Source: Charina bottae (Eukaryota; Chordata; Lepidosauria; Squamata; Charinaidae). From it: a stretch of DNA of 64,000 bases. Location: NCBI GenBank assembly GCA_023362775.1, contig JALMGJ010000025.1, positions 4,912,001 through 4,976,000 on the forward strand. Direction: 5' to 3'. Position 1 is the first letter of the stretch; the number at the start of each line of letters is the position of its first letter. Below are positions 34,305-43,844 of this stretch, in pieces. A program made the translations under genes and the position numbers. The notes under the pieces were generated by a model. It saw only the letters and a list, made by a program, of their open reading frames with translations, made no database searches and was not told the origin of the DNA.

Positions 34305-34309
34305 ACATT

Positions 34310-36300
34310 TTAACATTAAGCTTCCAATTTTCAGATTTTTTCCCTTTTTGGAGGGGAGACACAAGTATTTTGAGGGAATTCTGTGCAGTAACATCAAGCT
34401 GCCAGACATTGAGCTTGCTAGTCTATATTGTTCTCTGAAATCAAAGTATTTTATTTTATTGAGTCCTCATTGGTGACAAGAGACATTTTTAAACTACTTC
34501 TTGTAGAAGAGTTCAAATCCTTAACCTAACCATATTTAACTGATTACTGCATGGATCAAACAAATTGGATTCAACAGAGCAAGAAGATATTAATATAGAC
34601 AATTTGAAAGTTTATGTCTCTGAGGTAATCTGTATAGAAATATAACTGACTGCTCACGTATATGATCCCAGGCTGTAGAGCTCAGCAATCCATATTCCTA
34701 GCTCTGGTGAAGATAAGAGTTTCCAATACAGGGAAAAGTGATGGATGTGTATAATGTACAGTTTCAAATGCTGCCCTTAGCAAAGGCATGGGGCAACGTG
34801 ACTATAACTGATTATTGATAGAGCAGTGCAAATGTTTAGCTTCTAACTATACAATCAATATTTTGCACCCAGCATTTGCACACAACCATCCTTGGACTTT
34901 TTAAAAACAATGATAACATTGCTTTTAAATGGTACTATTACTGTGTTCTTTCCACTGGGTTAATTCATAAAAACACAATGCTAATGACTAGGCTTTATAT
35001 TACTGTACATGTTCAAAAACCCTCTGCTTTTCCTGAAACTCTAAGGCTAAAGCCTAGCAAGAACTTGAATTAAAAAAAAATCTGGCAATCCATTTTGACT
35101 TTGTAACTGGCCCTGCAAATGTAACTTACAGTACATTACTAGAGCAACATTTGAGTGCAATGGCTAGCCAATAAAACATGTACTATGGGACCTCCCCCAT
35201 GACAGAGTTGGACAAAAACCCAAAGACAGGACATTAATTAATGTTCTGGATCTCAATCTGAATGCTTCTGAGCATATAGAGAGAGCCTTTGGACCAAAGC
35301 AACATTTTAAAACTAGGGTTACATGTCCACAGAAGGAAAAGAACTTGTGTCTTTAAAAGCCTAATTTAGAGAACATTTTGAGAATATATAACTTGCCTTT
35401 CCTCCTGCAAATATAAATTTGAAAAACCATTCTCATCAGAGTTTAAAAATAGAACTGCCCTTAACATCTAAGAGAATATTCTTGAAGAAGGGGTTTCTCA
35501 TGGATTCCTAAAAACAATGCCAAGTTTATATGGGCACCAGGCAAGCAGGAAAGAATAAAATAAAGCTATTGTCCTTTGCATCCAAACAAGATTTGTGTCT
35601 CGGACAATAAAATAACTTGGAGGCAACTTAATATACTGGTTGCATGAACTGTAGCTCTTGGGAAATTCAAGGAAAGCTTTATCAAATGCTATCCAATAGA
35701 GATTTGAAGAAGCAGAAGGCTTCCCCAAATCTCTTCACTGTTTCTCCAATTGCTCCTTCAAGTATTTGCACTAAGGTGAGCAAATATGCAGTAAAAATAT
35801 CACTAGAAGTCATGATAAATCTTTACGCTACAAGTTCTTATTCACATATCTTGAAATAAGCCCCATTTATTTCAACTGGACTTACTTTTGAAAAGACAGT
35901 GATGGGATTGTCCTTTCATTGCTATAAATAGGTTAAAAAAATGTAGCATGAGAGAAAGACAAATTATCTTTGTATGGCTAATACAGAAATTGAATAGTTA
36001 AATGGAATGAGCTTAATTTCTTGATTTACAGTATTCATGAGAAATGCAGCCAACTGGCTAAGTGCAAAGCACCATATCCATGTGCAAACTTTAAATACTT
36101 GTTCACTGAGTGGTTAAGCATTGGTACTGACCTAACATTTTTCATGAGGTTCTGTATAATTGAAGCAAGTGTGTTGTAGCTGTCTTAATGAATCATGGAC
36201 TGCCTCTTATGAGGTACCTATTCAACATACAGGAGAATCTTATTCTAACATCTCATTTGTATTAATTCAGTTATATATAAACTGCATTGGGCTTTCTATT
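34310..36300. other. Unassigned AT-rich DNA
   Basis: No firm feature. A phrase at 35858-35895 (aataagccccatttatttca, then actggacttac) is a fragment of a common reptile interspersed repeat also hinted at 28785-28860 and 43325-43380. Confidence 0.4.
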
Positions 36301-36308
36301 TTGACAAA

Positions 36309-36392
36309 GCCTCCCATCCAAGTACTAACCAGGCCTGACCATGCTTAGCTTCTGAAAACAGACAAAGCTGGGTGATTTCAGAATAATATGAA
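36309..36392 (-). pseudogene. 5S rRNA-derived fragment
   Basis: The plus strand reads ctcccatccaagtactaacc, aggcctgaccatgcttagct, then tctgaaaacagacaaagctg. This is the complement of the middle and 3' half of 5S rRNA (GATCTCG.AAGCTAAGCAGGGTC...TTAGTACTTGGATGGGAG), with about ten differences. It covers the internal control region. 5S-derived SINEs exist in squamates, so this may be a SINE head and not a direct 5S pseudogene. The first third of the 5S gene is absent or too diverged. Confidence 0.85.
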
Positions 36393-36394
36393 TG

Positions 36395-37440
36395 TCCACC
36401 TTACATTTTCAAAAGAGGAAAAAGCTTAACGTAGGGGTAGGGATAAATTCTTAATCTTGTAGGATTGAATACCATCTTAAACACTTTCCATAAGAATTGC
36501 TATGTTAATGTATTGCTGCAAAACCACAAACATTCTTATGGCAAAGATGAACAAATGTTATCTTGCTTAAGTTTTGAAGGATTAAGCTCCACTCTATCAG
36601 ATGCATGGAGTATTGTCCAGAACAAGAGAATAATATTTAAATAGCCATTGCCAAGGTGTTTGGATCCATGAATCGCAAAGGGAAAGCTCTCCTTTTACTA
36701 TCCTCCTTTCAGTCTCTACCTCCAAGCAATGGCTGTGAATATAGACTACAATAGGGTTGTGTAAGCCATTTTAAGAGGTAGTTCACGTCAAAGCAATTGT
36801 GACTTCCTGAAGGGTGGCATGGATCCTTCAACATACTTTCTGTGAAAGTGTATGCCAATTCTGCCAGGAGAACTGTCAAAGTGCAATCAATTATATACTT
36901 CTGTAAGGAATTTTACCAGCTAATCAAGAGCCATTTGGAAGCTTTGCCTCCGGTTGGGTTTCCTATATTGTAAGAGTCAGGTATCCATACAGCCAACTAA
37001 GTAAGATAATGCTGATAACAACTGCCTATTTGGGAGTTGATTTTATGTCATCTCTGTAGCCTAAGAGGGCTGTTATGTAAACATCTGCATGCTTAGAGGA
37101 ATCCCAATGCTTGAAGAAATTGTGGAAAAAAGTCTTTAGAGAACAAAATCCCAAAGGGATGCAAAAAAATTTCCAGAAATATGTTTTGGAGTTGAACATG
37201 TGCAGTGATCATGGGTGGGAATGAGGCTGGAACACCAGAAAGATGAGGCTCAAATGGAATATCCTGCAAGAAGGCTTATCTTCCCTGGGGCCCTAAATGA
37301 AAGCACAGGACAATATTTTGCTCCACTTAAAATTCTTAACTGACTTCTCCCAATTGCATGTATATAACATATTTGTCATGCCACATATGCTGCCTGTACG
37401 GTATGTTTGCCATGCCTTGTGTGCCCCCTGCTCAGTGCAG
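36395..37440. other. Unassigned DNA
   Basis: No feature recognised. Confidence 0.4.
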
Positions 37441-37452
37441 GATCTCCTAGAG

Positions 37453-37568
37453 CAGTGTTTCTCAATCTTGGCAACTTTGAGATGTGTGGACTTCAACTCC
37501 CAGAACTCCCCAGCCAACATGCTGAAGAAATCCATACATGTTAAAGTTGCCAATGTTGAGAAACACTG
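37453..37568. mobile_element. Foldback hAT MITE, copy 3
   Basis: 116 bp, ends cagtgtttctcaatcttggc and ccaatgttgagaaacactg, perfect 8-bp duplication tcctagag (37445-37452, 37569-37576). The right arm has more substitutions than in copy 2 (aagaaatccatacatg). Confidence 0.93.
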
Positions 37569-37579
37569 TCCTAGAGCAT

Positions 37580-38690
37580 GACTGGCAGGTGAGCATCCAG
37601 CGACAATTAAGACATAAAAATACAGCAAAAAGATACTGTAAATATTTTAAGGAGCACTGTTCCAAGCCATCATCAGGTTTACTTCCCTAAGGATTCTCTT
37701 TAGAACTTCATAGGTTGTGTATAGCTTAGCTCTATGACTAGAGAGTAAACATCTCAAATGCTTTTTCTTCTAAAGTTGCTAACTGAAAAGACCCCCATGT
37801 TGTTGAAGTAGAACACTGTAAGGGATGAATACTTAATGAGATCTAGGAATCCTTGGGGAAGAGTCTTTGAGCATATGCAGGAAAAATAAAACAAGGGCCT
37901 AGAGGAAAAGGAAAACATACACTTCTCTGAATTTTCTTGATATTTTCCCCTGAAATCTTCAACCTACATTTCCCTAACCTCAGAAGAGAGACTGAGGAAA
38001 GCATGCCACCATAATTCATTTTTAAACACAGAGAGTGCTAAGTGTACTATCTGAATTGTTTCCTGGAAGACTGCAGCAACTTTCTTTCATGGCTGATGTG
38101 GTTTCATTATTTCTGTTTTTCCAGAATGATCTGCAGTGATGCTATGGTAAACTATGGGAGCATTGACAACAGAGTAAAAGGTTACATTATAAAAACTCCA
38201 TTCTGGTGCAGATGTCATATGTTCATGGTAACCTGTCCATAGAATAGGTGTGGGTAACATGCCCCTCCCCAGCCCCATTGCAAAAGCCATCATTTCAGAG
38301 CTTTGGGCAGAGTAATCTGTTCTAGCTATTGTGTGGGAAGGAACAGAATAATCTGGCTTACACATCACACTGAGCCATAATGTGATTTGTTTGGTTTTGA
38401 GTTGGCATATTGTATGAACCCATCCACTGTGATTTGTAAACGAGGAATTATTGCTTAGCAAGAACATCAAAACAGAAAATTGTTGAGTGGCTGTTCTTCT
38501 TCAAGCTTCTTCTCTGAACCCATCTTTTCTGTAAAACCTTTGACTCAGTAGTGCAATTCCAGATGGAAATACACAAAAATGAATATATGTATTTTCTATT
38601 AGTCACCCTCATTTCTTCTCCCTCCTTGTTTTCAATTTTCAACTTCTGAATTGTGAGATATTTACCATAGGATCTTATCTTTGTCTTTTG
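37580..38690. other. Unassigned DNA
   Basis: No feature recognised. Confidence 0.4.
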
Positions 38691-38691
38691 T

Positions 38692-38941
38692 TTTGTGTGT
38701 GTCTGTGTGTGTGCACGCACACTCGTCTTTGAGTCAGTGTTGACTCCTAGCGACTGCCTGGACTAGTCCCTGCAGTTTTCTTGGCAAGACTTCATCAGTG
38801 GTTTTCCATTGCCTCCTTCCTAGGGCTGAGAGAGAGTGACTGGCCCAAGGTCACCCAGCTGGCTTTGTGCCCAAGGCGGGAACTCATGGTCTCCCGGTTT
38901 CTAGCCTGGTGCCTTAACCACTACACCAAACTGGCTCTCTT
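38692..38941 (-). mobile_element. Sauria SINE
   Basis: The best copy in the window. On the minus strand: agagccagtttggtgtagtg, gttaaggcaccaggctagaa (A box), gagttcccgccttgg (B box region), gctgggtgaccttgggccag, then the BovB-like tail and aggagtcaacactgac. A (GT)n run (38694-38712) lies at the tail. The SINE is transcribed by Pol III and depends on a BovB/RTE-type LINE for movement. Confidence 0.9.
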
Positions 38942-38942
38942 T

Positions 38943-39023
38943 GTTCTTTGTTATTACTATCTATCTATTTTATTATAAACCGCCCAGACTCCCCCGTTGG
39001 GGAAGTCATATAAATTTAACAAA

Positions 39024-39054
<31 letters not shown>

Positions 39055-39056
39055 AT
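38943..39056 (+). mobile_element. L2-like LINE 3' tail
   Basis: Reads ttataaaccgcccagactcc and cccgttggggaagtcatata, then an (AAAT)n tail of eight units. Only the last 60 or so bases of the LINE remain, facing the SINE tail to its left. Confidence 0.75.
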
Positions 39057-39339
39057 CTACTCTTCTATCTTTGTTATTACTCTAAAAATAGACTTTCCTA
39101 AGCTGGTTCTATTCAGATAAATTGAACAGGTCTGATCATCTCCAACCAGCAAAGCTAACAGCCATGCCAGAAAGGAAATTTTGGGAGCAGAAATTTAGCA
39201 TATTTGGAGAACACCAGGTTGGGGAAAGTTGCCTTAAAATGCATTTCCCAACTTTTCCTCTTTGGGGACCACTACACTTTTGAGAACTATGATGTAAGCC
39301 AGGACTGGCAGGTGGTCAGATGGTATGGAAACAAAGAGA

Positions 39340-40085
39340 AGGTAGGGACTTTAGAGGCCATTTAATACAGCCCCTGCGCAGTGCAGGATCTCATACATAG
39401 AGTATATCTGACAGATGAGCACCCAGCATTTGAAGATGTCCAGCAAAGGAAACATGTGGCAGCCTGTGCAGCTGATACAGTAGCTCATAGAATCAGGAAG
39501 TTCCTCCTGAACTTACTTCCTTGTAGTTTTATTCACTGGTTCTGATCCTGCCCTCTGGGACATTAAAAAATAAGTCTACTCCTTCTTTTATGTGACAACC
39601 CTTCTGTCAGGGAGATACAGGACAGCGGTGGAGGGAGCTCCCCCCACCGCTGTCCTGTATCTCCCTGACACCTTCAGATATTTGCAAATTGCTATCATAT
39701 TTCCCTTCAGCCATCTCTTCTAGAGTCTAAACACACCCAGAACTTCTGCCATTCCTCATAGGACCTCTTGCCATCTTGAAAGCTCTCCTCTGCACTCTCT
39801 CCATTTTGTCACTGCTCTTTTTAATTGTGGTGCCCAGAACTGGACATCTCATTCCAAGTGGGGTCTGACCAGGCCAGAGTAGAGTATAACAATTACCTCC
39901 CTATAATCCTGTTAATATACTCCAAGATAGCTTTTTCCTTTTTAGCAGCTGCATCATACTGCTGGCTCACGTTTAATGTGTTGACAAGGACGGACAGGTC
40001 CTTTTCACATGAACTATTTCCAAGCCCTTTCTAAACAAGTGCCTTTCATTCTTTTCTATACCGATGCAGAACTGGGCAAAACTTT
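39340..40085 (-). mobile_element. CR1 LINE fragment
   Basis: Minus-strand CR1. On the plus strand, tttaatacagcccctgcgca begins the 3' side; then gcacccagcatttgaagatg, gtggtgcccagaactggaca, ccaggccagagtagagtata, ttagcagctgcatcatactg and tgaactatttccaagc. All are familiar CR1 landmarks in reverse complement. Frames are broken. A 66-bp palindromic insertion interrupts it at 39605. Confidence 0.85.
39605..39670. mobile_element. 66-bp palindromic insertion, TG...CA, 5-bp TSD
   Basis: The left arm 39605-39631 starts tgtcagggagatacaggaca and is the exact complement of 39644-39670. The centre agggagctcccc is itself palindromic but for one base pair. The whole is flanked by ccttc at 39600-39604 and 39671-39675. 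Removing it restores CR1 sequence (acaacccttcagatattt). No coding capacity. Terminal TG...CA and a 5-bp TSD suggest a retroviral-type integrase; TGTNR ends also recall Ginger transposons. The family is unknown to me. Confidence 0.85.
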
Positions 40086-40089
40086 TTCC

Positions 40090-40860
40090 TTGTGCAAAAG
40101 ACCCAAAATTAAAAATATATTTTAAAAACAGCCACTATGTTGTTGAAATTGCCAAATTTTGTGAGATTTGGGGCAAGAATGTCAAAATCTTGTGCATTTA
40201 GGCTTCCCTAAGATATGGACATTATATTCTTTGCAGTGCCTGGGTATATTTTTAGTCCACCAAAGGTCTCCAGACCACAAACTGGGAACCACCATTACAT
40301 ACAATTCCCTAAACTGATATAGTATGAATTTGTGTGTCATGCCCCATGAAGAAAACTAGTGATTTCAATGGAGCAAGAAATAAATATGCCACTTACTGTA
40401 TAACAATTACACTTTATGTTATACATCACACAGCTTTTTTAACTTTGTGGAACTACAACTACCCACTGCAGACTTGCACAGGCATTACAGGAATGCTGTT
40501 AAAACTTGTCTTTGTATTGCATAGTGCATGGTGCATTGCATGGTCCATGAAGGACTGCATGGGCAAAGCAGAGGCAAAGTGAGTTTTGGCAGTGCTCCCA
40601 CTTTGTCTGCGAAACCCCCCCCCCCTAATTGTTTCAGACTGGGTCCCAACCCACAGTTTGAAAACTTCTGGCAATAATAATTACAATAAAGCCTTTACTG
40701 TGAATATTACTTAATGAATTATTTCCATTGGCTTGCACTGAGTGTAATAGTTAATGAGTATAACCTTGAGAGACTGGAAATATAACAATAAAAAATCCAA
40801 TATATAAATACCAAAGAATATTATATATATACAATCAATATACAATATATATATTAATCT
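40090..40860. other. Unassigned AT-rich DNA
   Basis: No feature recognised, except a TA-rich stretch at 40795-40855 just left of the Penelope fragment. Confidence 0.4.
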
Positions 40861-40863
40861 CCC

Positions 40864-41150
40864 TTGCTGTTGTTGAGTAATCTCAACAACAGCAAGGTAA
40901 TCTTAACGATCCTCCTTTGGATGATAAAGGGACTTAGAAATAAACATCTCAAATAACCATGACCTAGCCCCAGGTGCAAGGTCACACAGCCACCCTAGAA
41001 ACATATTTAAGGATTCCCTTACAAACTTTGCTCAGACTGAAGAAGCTTCTTGGATAAGGAGCGAAACGTTTCTACTGAGAAAATAGAAATCCAGTTGACA
41101 TGATTCAAGCTACAGACAATTCCACCTGGATGACTGAGAACCTTCATCGA
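40864..41150 (+). mobile_element. Penelope-like element 3' end
   Basis: Same element as 22430-23523: end of the ORF (aacaacagcaaggtaatctt), the 3' UTR, and the full terminus tgagaaccttcatcga. The left boundary is an inverted duplication: ccttgctgttgttgag (16 bp), loop taat, ctcaacaacagcaagg. This is a very short version of the inverted head seen in the other copy. Confidence 0.9.
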
Positions 41151-41185
41151 CGAGCAATAGGTATGTTTGCAGCCTTGACTTATTT

Positions 41186-41232
41186 ATAAAAATAATAAAG
41201 GCGGGATAAAAATTAAATAAATAAATAAACTT
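41186..41232 (+). mobile_element. LINE 3' tail scrap
   Basis: aataaaggcgggataaaaat followed by (TAAA)n, the terminal fragment of the L2-like family. Confidence 0.5.
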
Positions 41233-41239
41233 CCTGAAA

Positions 41240-41990
41240 TGCCACTGTTGGAAGTTATACGTTGAACTAGAAGACCTCCTCCCATAGGCCTCCTAGATTC
41301 AAGTGATCAGTTGGGGGGGCAGGGGAGTCACTTGACTATACCTACAACACTAATCTTAATCTGGTGCTTTTGGTGGGGAGGGGGCAGAGAAGTACTGTTT
41401 TAACAGCACCTTATCTTGTAATTATCAGAGTTGAAGTCCAACTCATTAGTGTTTTTCATTATTTAGCATTGCCCAGCTGAAGCTAACACCTTTTCAAAGA
41501 CCTCACAATACCTCTGTCTCATCTTTCTTTCTGGATTCTCTACCCTGAAAAGGGAGCAGCCACTTCAAGCAATCGCTTGAAGATCAGCATGCATCTCACA
41601 ATTCTTGCCTGTAGCCTAAAGAGCCCCAGGCAAGAACAGGTAATCTTGGTTTGCCTTATTCTGTTTCAATATACTGTGCATTTGAACAGCTTATATCAGG
41701 CTGGGCTTCCTCTCTCCCTTTCCAAATCAAAGATTGAATGCTTCATCCTTTTTTTGTCTTTTACATAAAGCATCTGCTTGTGTTCACTTAATATTTTGCC
41801 TAGCCATTTCAGTCCACTTCCTTGCAGATTTAGAAAGCGCATCAAAAAAAGATATGATCAAGGTCCAGCATAAATACAGGCTGCACTTAAAAAGCAAGTG
41901 TTTTCCTTAACCTTTTATTGACCCCCACAAGGGTCAATTTCTATGTACATTTAACTTTTTTTCATTGGTTCAGGAAGGCTTAAGTTTAAA
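41240..41990. other. Unassigned DNA
   Basis: No feature recognised. Confidence 0.4.
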
Positions 41991-41995
41991 GTTCT

Positions 41996-42037
41996 TGTTT
42001 AACATGGTCTATATCCATCTTCCTTACTAAGAATTAA
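41996..42037. repeat. 42-bp direct repeat, left copy
   Basis: Identical to 42369-42410 but for one base (g/a at the 35th position or so). The two copies flank the SINE at 42038-42368. Confidence 0.9.
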
Positions 42038-42368
42038 AAAGGTAAGGTTAAGGTTTTCCCCTTCCAGTTGTATCCAGCTCTAGGGGGAGGCACTCATCTC
42101 CGATTCTCGGCCGAGGGAGCCAGCGTTGTCCATAGATGCTTCCATTGTCATGTGGCCAGCATGACTGAACGCCGAGGCGCACGGAATGCTGTTACCTTCC
42201 CACCAGAGTGGTACCTACAGTATTTATCTACTTGCATTTTTTACGTGCTTTCGAACTGCTAGGTTGGCAGGAGCTGGGCGAGAACGGGAGCTCACCCTGT
42301 TACGCGGTGCTTCTGGGTCTCGAACTGCCGACCTGCTGTCCTTTCGTTCGACAGTCAGCATTTAACAT
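42038..42368 (-). mobile_element. tRNA-derived SINE, copy 3
   Basis: Left tail aaggtaaggttaaggttttc, body ctctagggggaggcactcat, catgtggccagcatgactga, cttgcattttttacgtgctt, then ctcgaactgccgacctgctg. The outer tRNA head is replaced by agtcagcatttaacattg, so the element is truncated or altered there. It lies exactly between 42-bp direct repeats. Confidence 0.85.
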
Positions 42369-42410
42369 TGTTTAACATGGTCTATATCCATCTTCCTTAC
42401 TAAAAATTAA
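42369..42410. repeat. 42-bp direct repeat, right copy
   Basis: See 41996-42037. As a TSD it would be far longer than the 7-20 bp usual for SINEs. Confidence 0.9.
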
Positions 42411-42411
42411 G

Positions 42412-43595
42412 GAGCTGTATTATTCTGAAAGCTAACCATGGAGGTAATTTAAAACTATAAGTGTTCAACCTTAATGTAGTGTAATAATCTAAGGACATTT
42501 ATATAACATTCTGCAAGTGATGGAAATGTTCCATGTTATGTCACCAGATGCACCAAAGCAGCAGATGAAATGAACTGCTAATGACAATAGTAAATGCTTC
42601 AGTACATCTGAACGTAAGAAAAGCTAGGCTAGATAAATCAAGGTGTATCTAGCCTAAAAGATTCTTTCCCCTACTGGCTGGTTAGATATCCCCAGGTAGT
42701 CCACAACCAGGATATGAAGGCAAAAAGCTGTCTTTCTTTGGATGCCTCCAAACTGGCACTGAAAGCAATATGCCACTGAACTGGGAGGTTCTGGAGCTGT
42801 CAGTTTTAATGATAAGCCTATCTTTTTATGACCATGGGCTTTTTTCTGTAAATTGAATTGCTTTTTTTTAAAAAAAAAAAAGTTCAGCTTCTGAGGACTG
42901 CAAAGGGTATGGCATGGATACAATGATGTCATCCTTCAGGGACCCATTTTTTTCACTCTCTCTCCCCAATTTTAGACAGCAGTATAATAGTGTGCTTAGA
43001 GCATTTTTCTTAAAAAAGCAGAAAGCATAGTCAAGAAATGGCAGTATGCCAGTAAATTTCAGTGTGTTTGACTTACTCTTCTAAAATCCATAGGGCTGAT
43101 GGTTCATGCAAGGCACATGTTGCCGACCCATGCTCCATGTATCAATCTAATCCACTGTTAATGCTATCAGTGCCAATGGCTTCAACAGATCTTGTAACCA
43201 TGAATTCCAGAAATGTCTCAGAGCTACTCAGAAGCTACTCCTGTTAGCTTCTTTCTTTCTGTATTTTCTGGAAGAATTGTACAAAGTATATGATAGAAAG
43301 CAGCTGTGCAACCCAAAGCATTTTCTGCTCAGAAATAAATCCCATTAAGTTCAGTAGGATTTCAGCCATGAATAGCTGCATGAAAAAATATGGTCTAATT
43401 ATGAGGATCCAGTGAAGTAACTATGAGTGTAGTAATGCCACTAAACCTCCTCCAAAATCCAAAACCTCTTTGTGCTTCTTTCATACACACTGTCTGCCCC
43501 TCACATCCCACTTTAGAACTAGGATATACACAATCTTATCCTTGTACAGTACCTAGAAGTGAGAAAAGATGTGAAAAGATAGCCCCACTTTCCCA
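42412..43595. other. Unassigned DNA
   Basis: No feature recognised except the A/T run at 42866-42882. Confidence 0.4.
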
Positions 43596-43796
43596 CTTCT
43601 TTTTTTTTTTATTATTATTATTACATTTAATATAAAACATAAACCAAACATATAACACATAACAATGAACATATATAACACATAACAACAAACAAACAAA
43701 AAATTTCTTGTAAATATTCGATTTACAGTTTTCTCTTCTTATACCTCTTTTTTTTTTTTTCGGCCCTTCTTTATTTGTACTTTTTTAATTATTGTT

Positions 43797-43800
43797 ATTA

Positions 43801-43838
<38 letters not shown>

Positions 43839-43842
43839 TGTT
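43797..43842. repeat. (ATT)n microsatellite
   Basis: About 15 ATT units in the L1 3' UTR, adjoining the ORF2 stop. Confidence 0.95.
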
Positions 43843-43844
43843 CT

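Noticed and set aside
42654..42932. 92-codon minus-strand frame with a Phe/Lys run
   Set aside because: Created by an A/T homopolymer; no domain.
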